From positions 50,816 to 114,815 of the forward strand of contig CABKMZ010000001.1 in NCBI GenBank assembly GCA_902373545.1: a stretch of DNA of 64,000 nt. The letters run 5' to 3'. The notes below the pieces were generated by a model. That model was not told the DNA's origin. It made no database searches and saw only the letters and a list, made by a program, of their open reading frames with translations. Below, in pieces: positions 8,457 to 16,468 of this stretch. Origin of the DNA: an uncultured Actinomyces sp. (GTDB lineage: Bacteria > Actinomycetota > Actinomycetes > Actinomycetales > Actinomycetaceae). How positions within the stretch are numbered: position 1 is the first letter of the stretch; every line of letters begins with the position of its first letter. The position numbers and the translations under genes were made by a program.

Positions 8457-9389
8457 ATGGATTCGAAGCAATGCGGACGTAGTGGCCTCTACCTGTCGTC
8501 GATCGGGCTGGGGACCCTGACGTGGGGGCGCGATACCGACGCGCCCGAGGCCTTAGAGATGCTGTCGCATTTCGTCGACGCGGGCGGTTCTCTGCTCGAG
8601 TGCTCCCCCTCGCACGGCGATGGAATGGCCGTGGACGTCGTATCCGAGGCGTTGGCGTCGGTCGGCAGGCACCGCGTGGTTCTCGCGTGGCGCGGCGGGA
8701 TGCGTCGCGCCTCCGAGGGCGCCTGGGTGGGTGCAGCCGGTCGCGGTGACCTGCTGCGCAGCCTCGATGACGCGCTGGCGCGCCTGGATACGGACTACGT
8801 GGACGTGTGGCTGGTCGAGCCTCGCCCGGAGGTGCCGCTTGAAGAGACCCTGGAGGCCGCGACGCTGGCCTACCGGAGCGGGCGCGCCCGCTACGTGGGT
8901 CTGTCTCGTTCGTCTCACTGGCAGCTGGCCGAGGCCGTTACTCGCGGTGCTGTTGGAGTCAGCGCGCCGATCACGCTGGTCGAATTCCCCTTCTCGCTCG
9001 TTGATGCGGCCTGCGCGTCGACGGTTGCTGAGCTGGCCAGCAGGGGCGTTGGCGTGTTGGCCGCGTCTGCTCTGGCCGGCGGCGCTTTGACGGGTAAGTA
9101 TCGCCATACGACGCCCGCTGATTCGCGCGCCGCTTCCCCGCATCTGCGTCACATGGTTGAGCCCTACCTGTCGGGCTTTGCCCGCAGCGTCATCGAGGCG
9201 ACGCACCGCGCGGCCTCGGGCTTGGATCGTCCCACGGGGGATGTCGCCCTGGCGTGGGTGCGAGACTACCCGGGTATCTCCTCGGCTCTCGTTGGACCAC
9301 GAACGGCTCGCCAGCTTGACACGCTTCTGGAGTACACCGCGACCCTGCCCGCCCCGATTCGCGAGGTGCTGTCCGAGGTCGCCCAGTAG
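8457..9389 (+). CDS. Aldo/keto reductase-fold protein with substituted catalytic tetrad
   Basis: 310 residues with the AKR (alpha/beta)8 layout: RSGLYLSSIGLGTLTWG at the N-terminus, SLDDALARLDTDYVDVW in the middle, ARYVGLSRSS, and the nucleotide-binding end ALVGPRTARQLD. Lining it up by eye with active members, the tetrad Asp-Tyr-Lys-His becomes Glu48, His53, Arg79 and Glu121. If correct, the protein should not reduce carbonyls in the usual way and may be a binding protein or a changed enzyme. It starts 4 bases after the RecB-like gene. Confidence 0.8.
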   Translation: MDSKQCGRSGLYLSSIGLGTLTWGRDTDAPEALEMLSHFVDAGGSLLECSPSHGDGMAVDVVSEALASVGRHRVVLAWRGGMRRASEGAWVGAAGRGDLLRSLDDALARLDTDYVDVWLVEPRPEVPLEETLEAATLAYRSGRARYVGLSRSSHWQLAEAVTRGAVGVSAPITLVEFPFSLVDAACASTVAELASRGVGVLAASALAGGALTGKYRHTTPADSRAASPHLRHMVEPYLSGFARSVIEATHRAASGLDRPTGDVALAWVRDYPGISSALVGPRTARQLDTLLEYTATLPAPIREVLSEVAQ

Positions 9390-9398
9390 CAACCCGGA

Positions 9399-10208
9399 TC
9401 AGACGACCAGCTTGTCGGCGATTCTTGTCCAGACGAGCATGGGCCTCATCGCACAGGCCACGACGCGGGAATGACGCTCAAACAATCGCCGTGGCAGGTC
9501 TATTGCGTCCATGCCGGGATACATGGCAGCAAACTCATCGTCGGAGATAAGCGCGCACAGCGCGTGCGTAGTTGATAGGAGGAAGAGACTGCTCACGTCT
9601 TCGTTGCTGTTGCGCGCGCTCGTATCGAACACGATTGACTGTGTTGCCCATTCATCCGCAAGAATGTCATGAGCGAACTGGTCGGTTGCCTCGTCCCCGA
9701 TTTCTCTGACGTACTCGTGCATTCCCTGCGCAAAAGACCTCATGTTGGAGGCGATTGTCGGCAGGTGAGCGCTCTCTAGTGCCGCCATCAGCGATGAGGG
9801 CACAATCACCGGGAAGGGCAGGTCTGCTCCTCGCCGACGCAGTTCGCTGCACGCCAGGAAAGCGCTGGGGACCTCGCAGGCCTCCAGCCGCCACACAGAG
9901 ATGTCATCGTCTCCGCGTGGGTATTGATTTCCTCCCTCGCACCGAACAACGACGCCGTGAGTTTCCCCGATGAAAAACTGGAAGCGCCTCATGGCGGTAG
10001 CCGTCGCAGTCCAAGAGGTGACGACCGTGCATGTGTTCGCCAGGGTGTCCCCAATGTGCGCCGTGACGTGCTCGTCGCTGGTCCCAGGTTGATCTGTCGG
10101 TTTCGACTCGAAGGTGCGCGTTGATTGTCCCGCGGCTGCTAGCGCGTTCAGGTCAGCCTGGGTCATGAGCGCGTAGGGCGCGTCGACACCCGGGAGGATG
10201 TGAATCAT
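9399..10208 (-). CDS. Hypothetical protein, last gene of the orphan cassette (269 aa)
   Basis: I do not recognise the family. No signal peptide or membrane segment is visible. The N-terminus MIHILPGVDAPYALMTQADL and a regular alpha/beta composition suggest a soluble cytoplasmic protein. Its length and late basic segment (RHSRVVACAMRPMLVWTRI) loosely resemble EspG-type chaperones of type VII secretion, but that is only an impression. Its ATG overlaps the upstream stop as ATGA. The next gene downstream is convergent, ending at 9389. Confidence 0.7.
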   Translation of the reverse strand: MIHILPGVDAPYALMTQADLNALAAAGQSTRTFESKPTDQPGTSDEHVTAHIGDTLANTCTVVTSWTATATAMRRFQFFIGETHGVVVRCEGGNQYPRGDDDISVWRLEACEVPSAFLACSELRRRGADLPFPVIVPSSLMAALESAHLPTIASNMRSFAQGMHEYVREIGDEATDQFAHDILADEWATQSIVFDTSARNSNEDVSSLFLLSTTHALCALISDDEFAAMYPGMDAIDLPRRLFERHSRVVACAMRPMLVWTRIADKLVV

Positions 10209-10672
10209 TGGCCTTCTCCGATCGTGCCAAGAATGTCAACAAAGGTGTCGAGCGCCAACCCACAGTCCTCGGTTCGACATGTACCCGTCAGGCAGTAGGA
10301 CACGCGGCGAGGCTCACCTGCTACCCAGGTCCATTGGAAAGTGGTGAGGCTTCGGCCGTCGACGATTGAGACGAGCGTCGCCACGATGGCTGTGTCGGCA
10401 TCCATACTCCAGGGGGTAACGTCGACAACGTACGAACCCGGGAGCGTGCGACTGCTCTCATCCACTGCGGCGGAGAGCCACTGCCGGTCGGTCATATCAT
10501 CGGGGACATCGGTACTGGTGAGCACGACGGTGTCGTGCCAATCGTCCGAACCCTGTACGGCGACACCGACGCGTTGGATGCCAGGAGTCGCTGATATGTC
10601 GGCGAGGGGGCTGCCCGACCGGGCTTCGCCTGGGTCGATGAGTGCCCAGCCGTCAGGGAGCATGTCCATCAT
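10205..10672 (-). CDS. Hypothetical protein with LpqN-like layout (155 aa)
   Basis: The start at 10672 overlaps the upstream stop as ATGATG; the frame extends further upstream but overlap coupling favours this start. The sequence (LPDGWALIDP, RVGVAVQGSDDWHDTVVLTSTD, TFQWTWVAGEPRRVSYCLTG, ALDTFVDILGTI) has the amphipathic strand pattern of the LpqN/PsbP-like fold, found in actinobacterial lipoproteins and near type VII secretion genes. There is no lipobox or signal peptide here, so it is probably cytoplasmic. Family assignment is tentative. Confidence 0.65.
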   Translation of the reverse strand: MMDMLPDGWALIDPGEARSGSPLADISATPGIQRVGVAVQGSDDWHDTVVLTSTDVPDDMTDRQWLSAAVDESSRTLPGSYVVDVTPWSMDADTAIVATLVSIVDGRSLTTFQWTWVAGEPRRVSYCLTGTCRTEDCGLALDTFVDILGTIGEGQ

Positions 10673-11547
10673 GATAGTTCCTCCGATACAGCGTTGTAGA
10701 GTGCGTCGAGCGTGGGGCTGTGAGGAAGCCATGAAATCACGCGCGTAACAGCTGCGGTGCTCGACACGGGCGTGAGTTCAAGGAGCTCTGTACCGTTGCT
10801 TATATCGCTCGGCGCCCCGTATTCGTAGAGACAATCGGGGATGGCGAACAGGTGGATAATGTCCGTGTAGTCTCCCGCTTCGTTATCCCACAGTGCCGCG
10901 TACGACAGGCTCCAGCTGCGCTCGGTGATGGCTGTGAACAGTGGTGTGCGGCTCGGGTATCGACCGCTGGCCGCTCGCGTGTCGGAGCGGTATTTCTTGC
11001 GCATGGCAAGCAGCGGCTTTTCTGCACGTACCATGGTGGGCGCAGGCACGGGGTATCCTCCGGGAGATTCAGCTGACTCATGGAGAAGGTGAAGGACGCT
11101 GAGGGGCAATGTGTGGGGTGGATAGGTCTCTCCCGTGCGTGCCGCCAGGCCAAGCATTGAGATGATCATCGACAGGCCGTCCTCGGGTTCGATGCTCGTG
11201 ATCCGTCGATCCGTTTTGTGTGAGGTTGCGGCGCTCCACCTGTTCTCGCTGGGGTAGATGGCAGCGCGTGACGGACCGTTTGTGTCAAAGCGGTACAGGT
11301 CGATGCGGTACATTCCTTGGACGAGGCCGGGGTGGTTTTGCTCGATCTGCGCGCTGAGTCGGTGGTCGTATGTGGCGACTCCGCCGTAGACGAGCATCCG
11401 CGAGTCTGTGGTCTGCGTGGACAAGAGCGCACGCAGACCGTCCTCACCTCCTCGCCGCAGGGCCGTGGCGATCTGCGCGATAATCGCGTATTCGCCGTCC
11501 GTTACCGTCACCACGGTACGTCCGAACTCTGTGTTCATTCGCGCCAT
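10669..11547 (-). CDS. Hypothetical protein of the orphan cassette (292 aa)
   Basis: The ATG at 11547 is preceded by GGGGAGAAG at good spacing, so I trim the much longer open frame to this start. The protein is soluble, with a helical N-terminal part (GEYAIIAQIATALRRGGEDG), a middle AIYPSENRW strand region and a C-terminal helix ending LYNAVSEELS. I find no catalytic motif. It overlaps the upstream membrane-protein gene by 13 bases and the downstream gene by 4. An EspG-like chaperone is a possible but unproven reading. Confidence 0.65.
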   Translation of the reverse strand: MARMNTEFGRTVVTVTDGEYAIIAQIATALRRGGEDGLRALLSTQTTDSRMLVYGGVATYDHRLSAQIEQNHPGLVQGMYRIDLYRFDTNGPSRAAIYPSENRWSAATSHKTDRRITSIEPEDGLSMIISMLGLAARTGETYPPHTLPLSVLHLLHESAESPGGYPVPAPTMVRAEKPLLAMRKKYRSDTRAASGRYPSRTPLFTAITERSWSLSYAALWDNEAGDYTDIIHLFAIPDCLYEYGAPSDISNGTELLELTPVSSTAAVTRVISWLPHSPTLDALYNAVSEELS

Positions 11548-11993
11548 GTCTTCTCCCCGTCGCTGGGCTGCGCCGTGCAGTGGCATTCGCGCGTTTGAGC
11601 GAGCGAGGGGCCCCGACGTATAAACATGGGATCGTGTTCGTACTCGCGCTGCAGGCGTTTGAGCCGACGTCTCTCGGCTTGGTACTCGGGGTACATGGCG
11701 CGTGGCAGATTGATCGGAAATAACGAGATGAGGAAAACAAACATACCAATTGCGCACAATGCCAGAACACCGGCAGATACCGCGTGAGCAAGTTTTCCGC
11801 AGTACTTCTCGAGAGTCTTCGCTGCGGCAACAACAAGAATAACAAAGGCGAAACTCGGAATGGTCAGCGCCGTCATGTTCTTTGTCGGTCGAATGGCACG
11901 AAAGTAGTCGAGCCGCGGTGAATCGCAAAACATCTCAAGGCCCCATACGGCAATAAGCGCACAGGAAAAGAGAAAAGCGACTAGTTCATCCAT
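11535..11993 (-). CDS. Small membrane protein of the orphan cassette (152 aa)
   Basis: From the ATG at 11993 the protein has three hydrophobic segments: residues about 4-22 (LVAFLFSCALIAVWGLEMF), a second starting ALTIPSFAFVILVV, and a third AVSAGVLALCAIGMFVFLI. It ends with a charged cytoplasmic-type tail (AERRRLKRLQREYEHD). Codon use is AT-richer than in flanking genes. Its start overlaps the end of the preceding frameshifted gene by 8 bases. Function unknown; an immunity or membrane-anchor role for the cassette is speculation. Confidence 0.6.
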   Translation of the reverse strand: MDELVAFLFSCALIAVWGLEMFCDSPRLDYFRAIRPTKNMTALTIPSFAFVILVVAAAKTLEKYCGKLAHAVSAGVLALCAIGMFVFLISLFPINLPRAMYPEYQAERRRLKRLQREYEHDPMFIRRGPSLAQTRECHCTAQPSDGEKTWRE

Positions 11994-12263
11994 GAATCTG
12001 ATCCGACATAAATGAATTAATTCCGTTAGCTGCCCACTGCCCGAGGCCGGACCCAATTAATCCTCCGACGATTCCACCGACAGCACCACCAACGGCGATA
12101 CCAATGGGATTCGCAGTGAAACTGCCGAGAAATGCCCCAAATTTTGCGCCAGCTAGAGCACCTCCTAGCGCTCCACCGATGATGCGTTTCCAACATCTGG
12201 CGCTATGAGCTGACAGACTTCGCTGAGTGTCTGCTCTCCGTTATCGACGATATTGCTTGCCAT
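11986..12263 (-). pseudogene. Glycine-zipper protein gene with a one-base frameshift
   Basis: Reading from the ATG at 12263 gives MASNIVDNGEQTLSEVCQLI followed by APDVGN, then a stop after about 33 codons. In the neighbouring frame the sequence goes on as KRIIGGALGGALAGAKFGAF and several more GG-x-x-G repeats, ending at 11986. One missing A in the AAA run at 12187-12189 (TTT on the plus strand) would join the halves into a protein of about 92 residues with a hydrophobic glycine-zipper core. The second half has no start codon of its own. It is either a real pseudogene, a slippage site or a sequencing error. Confidence 0.55.
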
Positions 12264-12327
12264 CGTAGGAGGTCTGTATCAACGTCAATGTCACCCACAC
12301 TTATCTCCTGAGCGAGAAGATGCCCCC

Positions 12328-12597
12328 TTAGTCATCGACTTCGATGAAGTCGTCGTCCTCGTCGTCGTAGTCATCCTCATCGTCGTCCTCGTCGATGTCC
12401 TCGAGGATGTCGAAGGGAAGCTCCACGCCCAGCTGGGTGAAGAGGATGTCGTCATAGGTGAAGAAGGCGTCGCGCAGCGCCAGTTCGGCGGCTTCGAGCG
12501 CGGCGTCGTCGGCCTCGTCTCCATCGCGTGCGATGTCGAAGTGATTCTCGAAAGCGTTGAGCAGGCGCGTCAGCGCGCGGCGGGCATCTCCAGTCAT
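12328..12597 (-). CDS. Small acidic-tail protein (89 aa)
   Basis: Starts MTGDARRALTRLLNAFENHF, a helical basic-to-neutral half, and ends in a run rich in Asp and Glu (EDDDEDDYDDEDDDFIEVDD). The ATG at 12597 has a -10 box 7 bases upstream, which fixes the start. Proteins with this helical domain and acidic tail occur as short hypotheticals in Actinomycetaceae; I do not know a function. The acidic tail could mimic nucleic acid or bind a basic partner. Confidence 0.75.
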   Translation of the reverse strand: MTGDARRALTRLLNAFENHFDIARDGDEADDAALEAAELALRDAFFTYDDILFTQLGVELPFDILEDIDEDDDEDDYDDEDDDFIEVDD

Positions 12598-12604
12598 GGC
12601 TCTT

Positions 12605-12610
12605 AGTCTA
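12605..12610 (-). promoter_or_regulatory. -10 box TAGACT of leaderless acidic-protein transcript
   Basis: TAGACT is 7 bases before the ATG at 12597 with no ribosome binding site between them. Confidence 0.55.
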
Positions 12611-12630
12611 CCGTGAGACCGCACACTTTT

Positions 12631-13728
12631 TCAGGGAAGGTTGAGCTGCGAACGGATCACGGACACCATGAGGTCTGTGCCCTTGATTTCCGCGGTCTGG
12701 TCGGCACCCAGGATGCGCGCCTGACCGTCGGAATCCAGCAGCTGCGAGGCGCCCATGTTCGGGCCCAGCGGTAGAATGACCCATTCCTTCGTGGGAACGT
12801 AGTGGGCGTCGGGCTCCTCGCCCTCGATTTGCGCGGTGATGTTCGCGATGACAACGCGGGCCTGCTGACGAGCGGCGTCGGCACGCTTGGATTCGCGTAC
12901 ATCGGTCAGGTCGCCCACGGCGTAGATCGTCGAGTGGCCCGCCACCTGCATGGTCGGCTCGACGCGGATCGTGCCGTCGGGGTGCATGACAGACTCGTAC
13001 TCGCTGCCGATCAGGAAGCCGGTGTTGGCGCGCGCGCCGTAGCACTGGAACCACAGGTCAGCTTCGATGACGTCGCCCTTCTTGGTCTCGACCATGAAGT
13101 GGGCGAGGTCGCCGACGTTTTGCGGGGGCAGGTAGGCCAGCTCGGAGCCGGTGACAACACGCACGCCCAGGGTGGCGAGCTGCTCGCTGATCTCCTTGCG
13201 CAACGCGTCGGTGTAGCCAGGGGTGCCCAGGATCTGGTCCGAGGCCTCGACGATCGTGATATCCAGGCCGGGGAACGCGCTGGCGAGCTCGCCGGTCAGC
13301 TCGATGCCGACCGTTCCGCCGCCGACGATCATGACGGAGCGTGCGCGCGAGAGGTTTTCGTGGAGCTGCTCCAGGCGAGCCTTGGCCACGGAGGAACGGT
13401 AGGAGGAGTACTTGGCCGGGAAGGGGTAGGTCGACCCGGTCGCGAAGACGACATAGTCGGCTTCGATCGGATCGTGGCCGAACACGTGAACGGTCGTGCC
13501 GTGGACGGCGGAGACGGTGCCTCGCACGACCTTGCCTCGGCTCAGGAGGTTCGTGTAGGGCATGAAGATGGCGTGCTCCCACACGGTGTCGACGGCGGCG
13601 CGCAGGGCGGCCGCGTGATGGACGAACTGGTCCTTCTGCTCGATGAGGATGACGTCCGCGAGGGGATCGAGCCCCTTGGCGACCGTGACGCCTCCGTAAC
13701 CTCCGCCGATGACTGCGACGCGTGCCAT
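12631..13728 (-). CDS. FAD-dependent NAD(P)H oxidoreductase (NDH-2/FSP1-like)
   Basis: 365 residues with two nucleotide-binding motifs: VAVIGGGYGGVTVAKGL at the N-terminus for FAD, and VMIVGGGTVGIELTGELAS in the middle for NAD(P)H. YVVFATGS and IYAVGDLTDV complete the pyridine-nucleotide-disulphide reductase pattern. No redox-active CxxxxC pair is present, so electrons go to a quinone-like or other soluble acceptor rather than a disulphide. It is shorter than respiratory NDH-2 and has no C-terminal membrane anchor. A strong AGGAGGAA site precedes the ATG. Confidence 0.85.
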   Translation of the reverse strand: MARVAVIGGGYGGVTVAKGLDPLADVILIEQKDQFVHHAAALRAAVDTVWEHAIFMPYTNLLSRGKVVRGTVSAVHGTTVHVFGHDPIEADYVVFATGSTYPFPAKYSSYRSSVAKARLEQLHENLSRARSVMIVGGGTVGIELTGELASAFPGLDITIVEASDQILGTPGYTDALRKEISEQLATLGVRVVTGSELAYLPPQNVGDLAHFMVETKKGDVIEADLWFQCYGARANTGFLIGSEYESVMHPDGTIRVEPTMQVAGHSTIYAVGDLTDVRESKRADAARQQARVVIANITAQIEGEEPDAHYVPTKEWVILPLGPNMGASQLLDSDGQARILGADQTAEIKGTDLMVSVIRSQLNLP

Positions 13729-13799
13729 GACATTCCTCCTTTTACTGGACCGCGTCTATTGTGTCACCTCACGCTCACGAACGCGCGTGATAAGGGACC

Positions 13800-14315
13800 T
13801 TAGTCCGCATTGGCCGTGCCCTCGGGCTCCTCCAAGCCCAGGCCACGGGCGATATTCGGCTGGAAAAAGTTGGGGCCTTTGAGCACCTTGCCATCCTCGC
13901 GCAGCTTGACGGAGCCGTCGGGCATGAGCTTGGACAGGTTCGAAGCCTGCACCTCGGCCAGCACCGAGTCCAGGTCCATACCAGACTCGATAGCCATGCC
14001 GTAGATGACGTACACGAGGTCGGCCAGCGCGTCGGCGGTCTCGATAACGTCGCGGGTCCCTTCGTCGGAGGCGACGGCCTGCGCGGTTGCCTCCTCGATG
14101 ATCGCGCGGGCACGCGGCCCGTAGACGGCGCCCATCAGCTCGGCAAACTCCTCGGCGATCAGGCTCATGCGCATGCCCAGGCGCTCGTAGTCCAGCGTGG
14201 GCGACGTGAAGGGCTGGATGGGCATCGAGTAGGTGCGGTGGAACTGGAGCACCAGTTCCATGGGGCTGGGTGCGCCCTTCGGTGCCGACGAGGCCGTGGT
14301 GTCCTTCTCGCTCAT
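13800..14315 (-). CDS. MazG-like nucleotide pyrophosphohydrolase
   Basis: 171 residues, all-alpha NTP pyrophosphohydrolase superfamily. The metal motif is split between AEEFAELMGAVYG and ETADALADLVYVIYG, the E-x-x-E plus E/D-x-x-D pattern of MazG and DR2231-type enzymes. NLSKLMPDGS and LKGPNFFQPN are shared with this subgroup and close the substrate pocket. Probable role is to remove non-canonical nucleoside triphosphates. Its ATG overlaps the DsbA-like gene stop as ATGA, so the two are co-translated. Confidence 0.82.
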   Translation of the reverse strand: MSEKDTTASSAPKGAPSPMELVLQFHRTYSMPIQPFTSPTLDYERLGMRMSLIAEEFAELMGAVYGPRARAIIEEATAQAVASDEGTRDVIETADALADLVYVIYGMAIESGMDLDSVLAEVQASNLSKLMPDGSVKLREDGKVLKGPNFFQPNIARGLGLEEPEGTANAD

Positions 14316-14995
14316 GCGCGGTCCTTTCTCGCGTTATCCCAGGCGGTGGCCAGGATGTTGGAAAATGCGGTAACGGTCTGGTGTCCGTCGACGAGGAATT
14401 GGCCGTCGAGGACGTAGGTGGGAACGGAGGCGACGCCCATATGCATCGCCATCTGGTAGTCAGAGTAGACGCGCGAGGCCCATTCCTCGTCGCCGACGGC
14501 CAGGGCTGCAAGGTCGGGCGGCATGCCGATGTCTTGGGCGCACCCGATGAGCACCTCGGGGTGGGACACGTCCAGGCCCATTTCGAAGTGGGAACGCATG
14601 ATGGCTTCGGCGACCTTGAGGTGGAACGAGTCCGGACCCGCGACCGTGTCGTCGTCGATGTCGGCGTCGTGGGCGGCAGCGATCACGCGATGCGCGCGCG
14701 AGGTGGGCGCGATGATGAGCGAATCGAAGTCGAAGCGGATGCCTTCTCGGCCGCCGAGGGCACGCATGCGGTCGTCGGCCTCGCGCACTTCTTCAAGTGT
14801 CGCGGCCCCGGATTCAACCAAAGCGACGATGCGCGGCTTGTCGACGGCGGCCTCCAGATCAGGGTCGAGGAGGTAGGCATGCAGGTAGACCTCGATCTGG
14901 TCGCCGTGGTCGAAGCTGGCCATGGCGGATCGCAGGTGCCGTAGACCCAGGTAGCTCCACGGGTCACATGTGTCGAGCCACATATCAATACGCAC
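14312..14995 (-). CDS. DsbA/FrnE-family thioredoxin-fold protein, altered active site
   Basis: 227 residues. The thioredoxin-like insertion topology of FrnE is recognisable: helical insert (VREADDRMRALGGREGI), the TSRAHRVI block, AIMRSHFE, and the cis-Pro loop ASVPTYVLDGQFLVDG. The usual CPWC/CPWS site becomes CDPWSYLG, so the catalytic Cys position is Asp and the second Cys is Ser, with a Cys shifted by one. Redox function is therefore doubtful. GTG start at 14995 with AGGAGG upstream. No signal peptide. Confidence 0.82.
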   Translation of the reverse strand: MRIDMWLDTCDPWSYLGLRHLRSAMASFDHGDQIEVYLHAYLLDPDLEAAVDKPRIVALVESGAATLEEVREADDRMRALGGREGIRFDFDSLIIAPTSRAHRVIAAAHDADIDDDTVAGPDSFHLKVAEAIMRSHFEMGLDVSHPEVLIGCAQDIGMPPDLAALAVGDEEWASRVYSDYQMAMHMGVASVPTYVLDGQFLVDGHQTVTAFSNILATAWDNARKDRA

Positions 14996-15019
14996 GGCGC
15001 CTCCTGATCGATCATATGG

Positions 15020-15047
15020 AAAACCCCGGGGCCTTTCGGCCCCGGGG
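15020..15047 (-). terminator. Rho-independent terminator of tRNA-Leu
   Basis: On the minus strand a 10-bp GC stem (CCCCGGGGCC / GGCCCCGGGG) with GAAA loop is followed by TTTT, 8 bases after the tRNA 3' end. Confidence 0.9.
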
Positions 15048-15054
15048 CATTTCG

Positions 15055-15141
15055 TGCGCGGAGGGGGACTTGAACCCCCACCCTCGTAAAATGAGGACTA
15101 GCACCTCAAGCTAGCGCGTCTGCCTATTCCGCCACCCGCGC
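15055..15141 (-). tRNA. tRNA-Leu (anticodon GAG)
   Basis: 87 nt. Acceptor GCGCGGG pairs with TCCGCGC; discriminator base A as required for Leu; anticodon stem CTAGC/GCTAG encloses TTGAGGT, anticodon GAG reading CTC/CTT; a long variable arm follows (class II tRNA); T arm GGGGGTTCAAGTCCCCC. CCA is not encoded. Confidence 0.97.
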
Positions 15142-15219
15142 AGGTGATCGGTGCGAACCGTTGTGATCCGCAAGCGAGTAGAAGCTTAACACGACTTGAT
15201 GGGCATGCGCCAATCGAAA

Positions 15220-15708
15220 TCAGGATTCCGCTGCGTCGCCCTTCAGGCGAGAGTCCAGAGTCGAGAAAACCTTTGCAATTGCTTCAATATCGGCGTCCGT
15301 CATACCGTCCAGGAGGTACTCGGCGACCGTCTGCTGATGCAGTTCTGTGGCAGCAAGCACAGTTTGGATGCCCTGTGTCGTGAGGCACGCGTCATAGCCG
15401 CGTCGATCGACCTTGGAGGGGATGCGCTCGACCCAGCCATCACGAGACAGATTGGAAACCAGGTAGGTCACGCGCGATGGCGAGTACACGACGTGTTCGG
15501 CCAGCTCGCCCATGCGTAGGCGGTGGCTGGGGGCCTCCCACAGTGCCAGGAGGATGTTGTAGTCCGGCATGGAGACGCCATAGGTGCGCTTCAGGCGCGT
15601 TTCGAGGATTCCCTGCAGGCGTCCGGACGCCTCGAAGAAGACTCGCCACGCGGCTGCACGTGCACTATTGGCTTGGACGATCGGGGTGAGCCGTGCTCGC
15701 GTTTCCAC
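15220..15708 (-). CDS. MarR-family transcriptional regulator
   Basis: 162 residues with a winged helix: MPDYNILLALWEAP (helices 2-3), MGELAEHVVYSPSRVTYLVSNL (recognition helix) and SKVDRRGYDACLTTQG (wing with the DRR motif typical of MarR). Expected to act as a dimer, often responding to phenolic or oxidative signals. The GTG start at 15708 has GAGAGG upstream. It is divergent from the HAD phosphatase gene, with 88 bases between, which it may control. Confidence 0.9.
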   Translation of the reverse strand: METRARLTPIVQANSARAAAWRVFFEASGRLQGILETRLKRTYGVSMPDYNILLALWEAPSHRLRMGELAEHVVYSPSRVTYLVSNLSRDGWVERIPSKVDRRGYDACLTTQGIQTVLAATELHQQTVAEYLLDGMTDADIEAIAKVFSTLDSRLKGDAAES

Positions 15709-15796
15709 GTGTACCTCTCTCGTAGTCGTTTTGGATGCTTCTCTGGGGATAATAGGGCATAGTGACTAAGAAAGCACCAACAACCCGGGGGATTTA

Positions 15797-16468
15797 GTGA
15801 CTCTACCCATTTCTGCTGTTCTGTTTGACGTTGACGGGACGATTGTCGATTCCGCTCCTGCTGTGATCGGTGCATTCCGCGCGACTCTGTCAGACTTTGG
15901 GCTACCTATCCCCGATGATCAGCGTCTGCGCACGTATGTGGGGCCTCCGCTGTGGCATTCCTTTGGTGAGCTCGGGTACTCGGGCCAGTTGCTCGCCGAC
16001 CTTGTGGCGCGTTACCGCGAGCTATATGCGCATCACTATTTGGATCCAGAGCCGTTTGAGGGGGTTCCCGAGCTGGTGTGGGATCTGCATCGCGCGGGTG
16101 TGCCGGTGGCGACGGCGACATCGAAGCAGACACCGATGGCGATTGCGCAGATGGAGCGCTTGGGGCTGTCGCAGGCGTTCGACGTGATTGCGGGGGCGAC
16201 GCCGGATCCCGCCTCGTCCAAGACGACGGTCATTCACGAGGCCGTGGCGCGGTTGGGTGCGCTGGGTGCGGACGTGTCGCACCCCGTCATTGTGGGCGAT
16301 TCGATCTGGGATGTGCGCGGCGGCCATGAGGCGGGCATTCCCGTTATCGGGGTCGGCTGGGGCTACGCGACGCAGGACGGGCTCGATGACGCCGACCTGG
16401 TGTGTGAGACGGTTGAGGATCTGCGTGCGTTGTTGATCCCCGCTGGCCGCGCGCACGCGCGCGCTTAG
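15797..16468 (+). CDS. HAD hydrolase, phosphoglycolate phosphatase type
   Basis: 223 residues. HAD motif I is LFDVDGTIVDS (nucleophile Asp11), motif II VATATSK, motif IV GDSIWDVRGGHEAG. The cap between motifs I and II is the alpha-helical C1 type of phosphoglycolate phosphatase and 5'-nucleotidases. Start is GTG at 15797 after GGGGGA. Its TAG stop overlaps the dnaE2 stop on the other strand by 4 bases, so the two genes are convergent with no spacer. The exact substrate is not clear. Confidence 0.88.
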   Translation: MTLPISAVLFDVDGTIVDSAPAVIGAFRATLSDFGLPIPDDQRLRTYVGPPLWHSFGELGYSGQLLADLVARYRELYAHHYLDPEPFEGVPELVWDLHRAGVPVATATSKQTPMAIAQMERLGLSQAFDVIAGATPDPASSKTTVIHEAVARLGALGADVSHPVIVGDSIWDVRGGHEAGIPVIGVGWGYATQDGLDDADLVCETVEDLRALLIPAGRAHARA

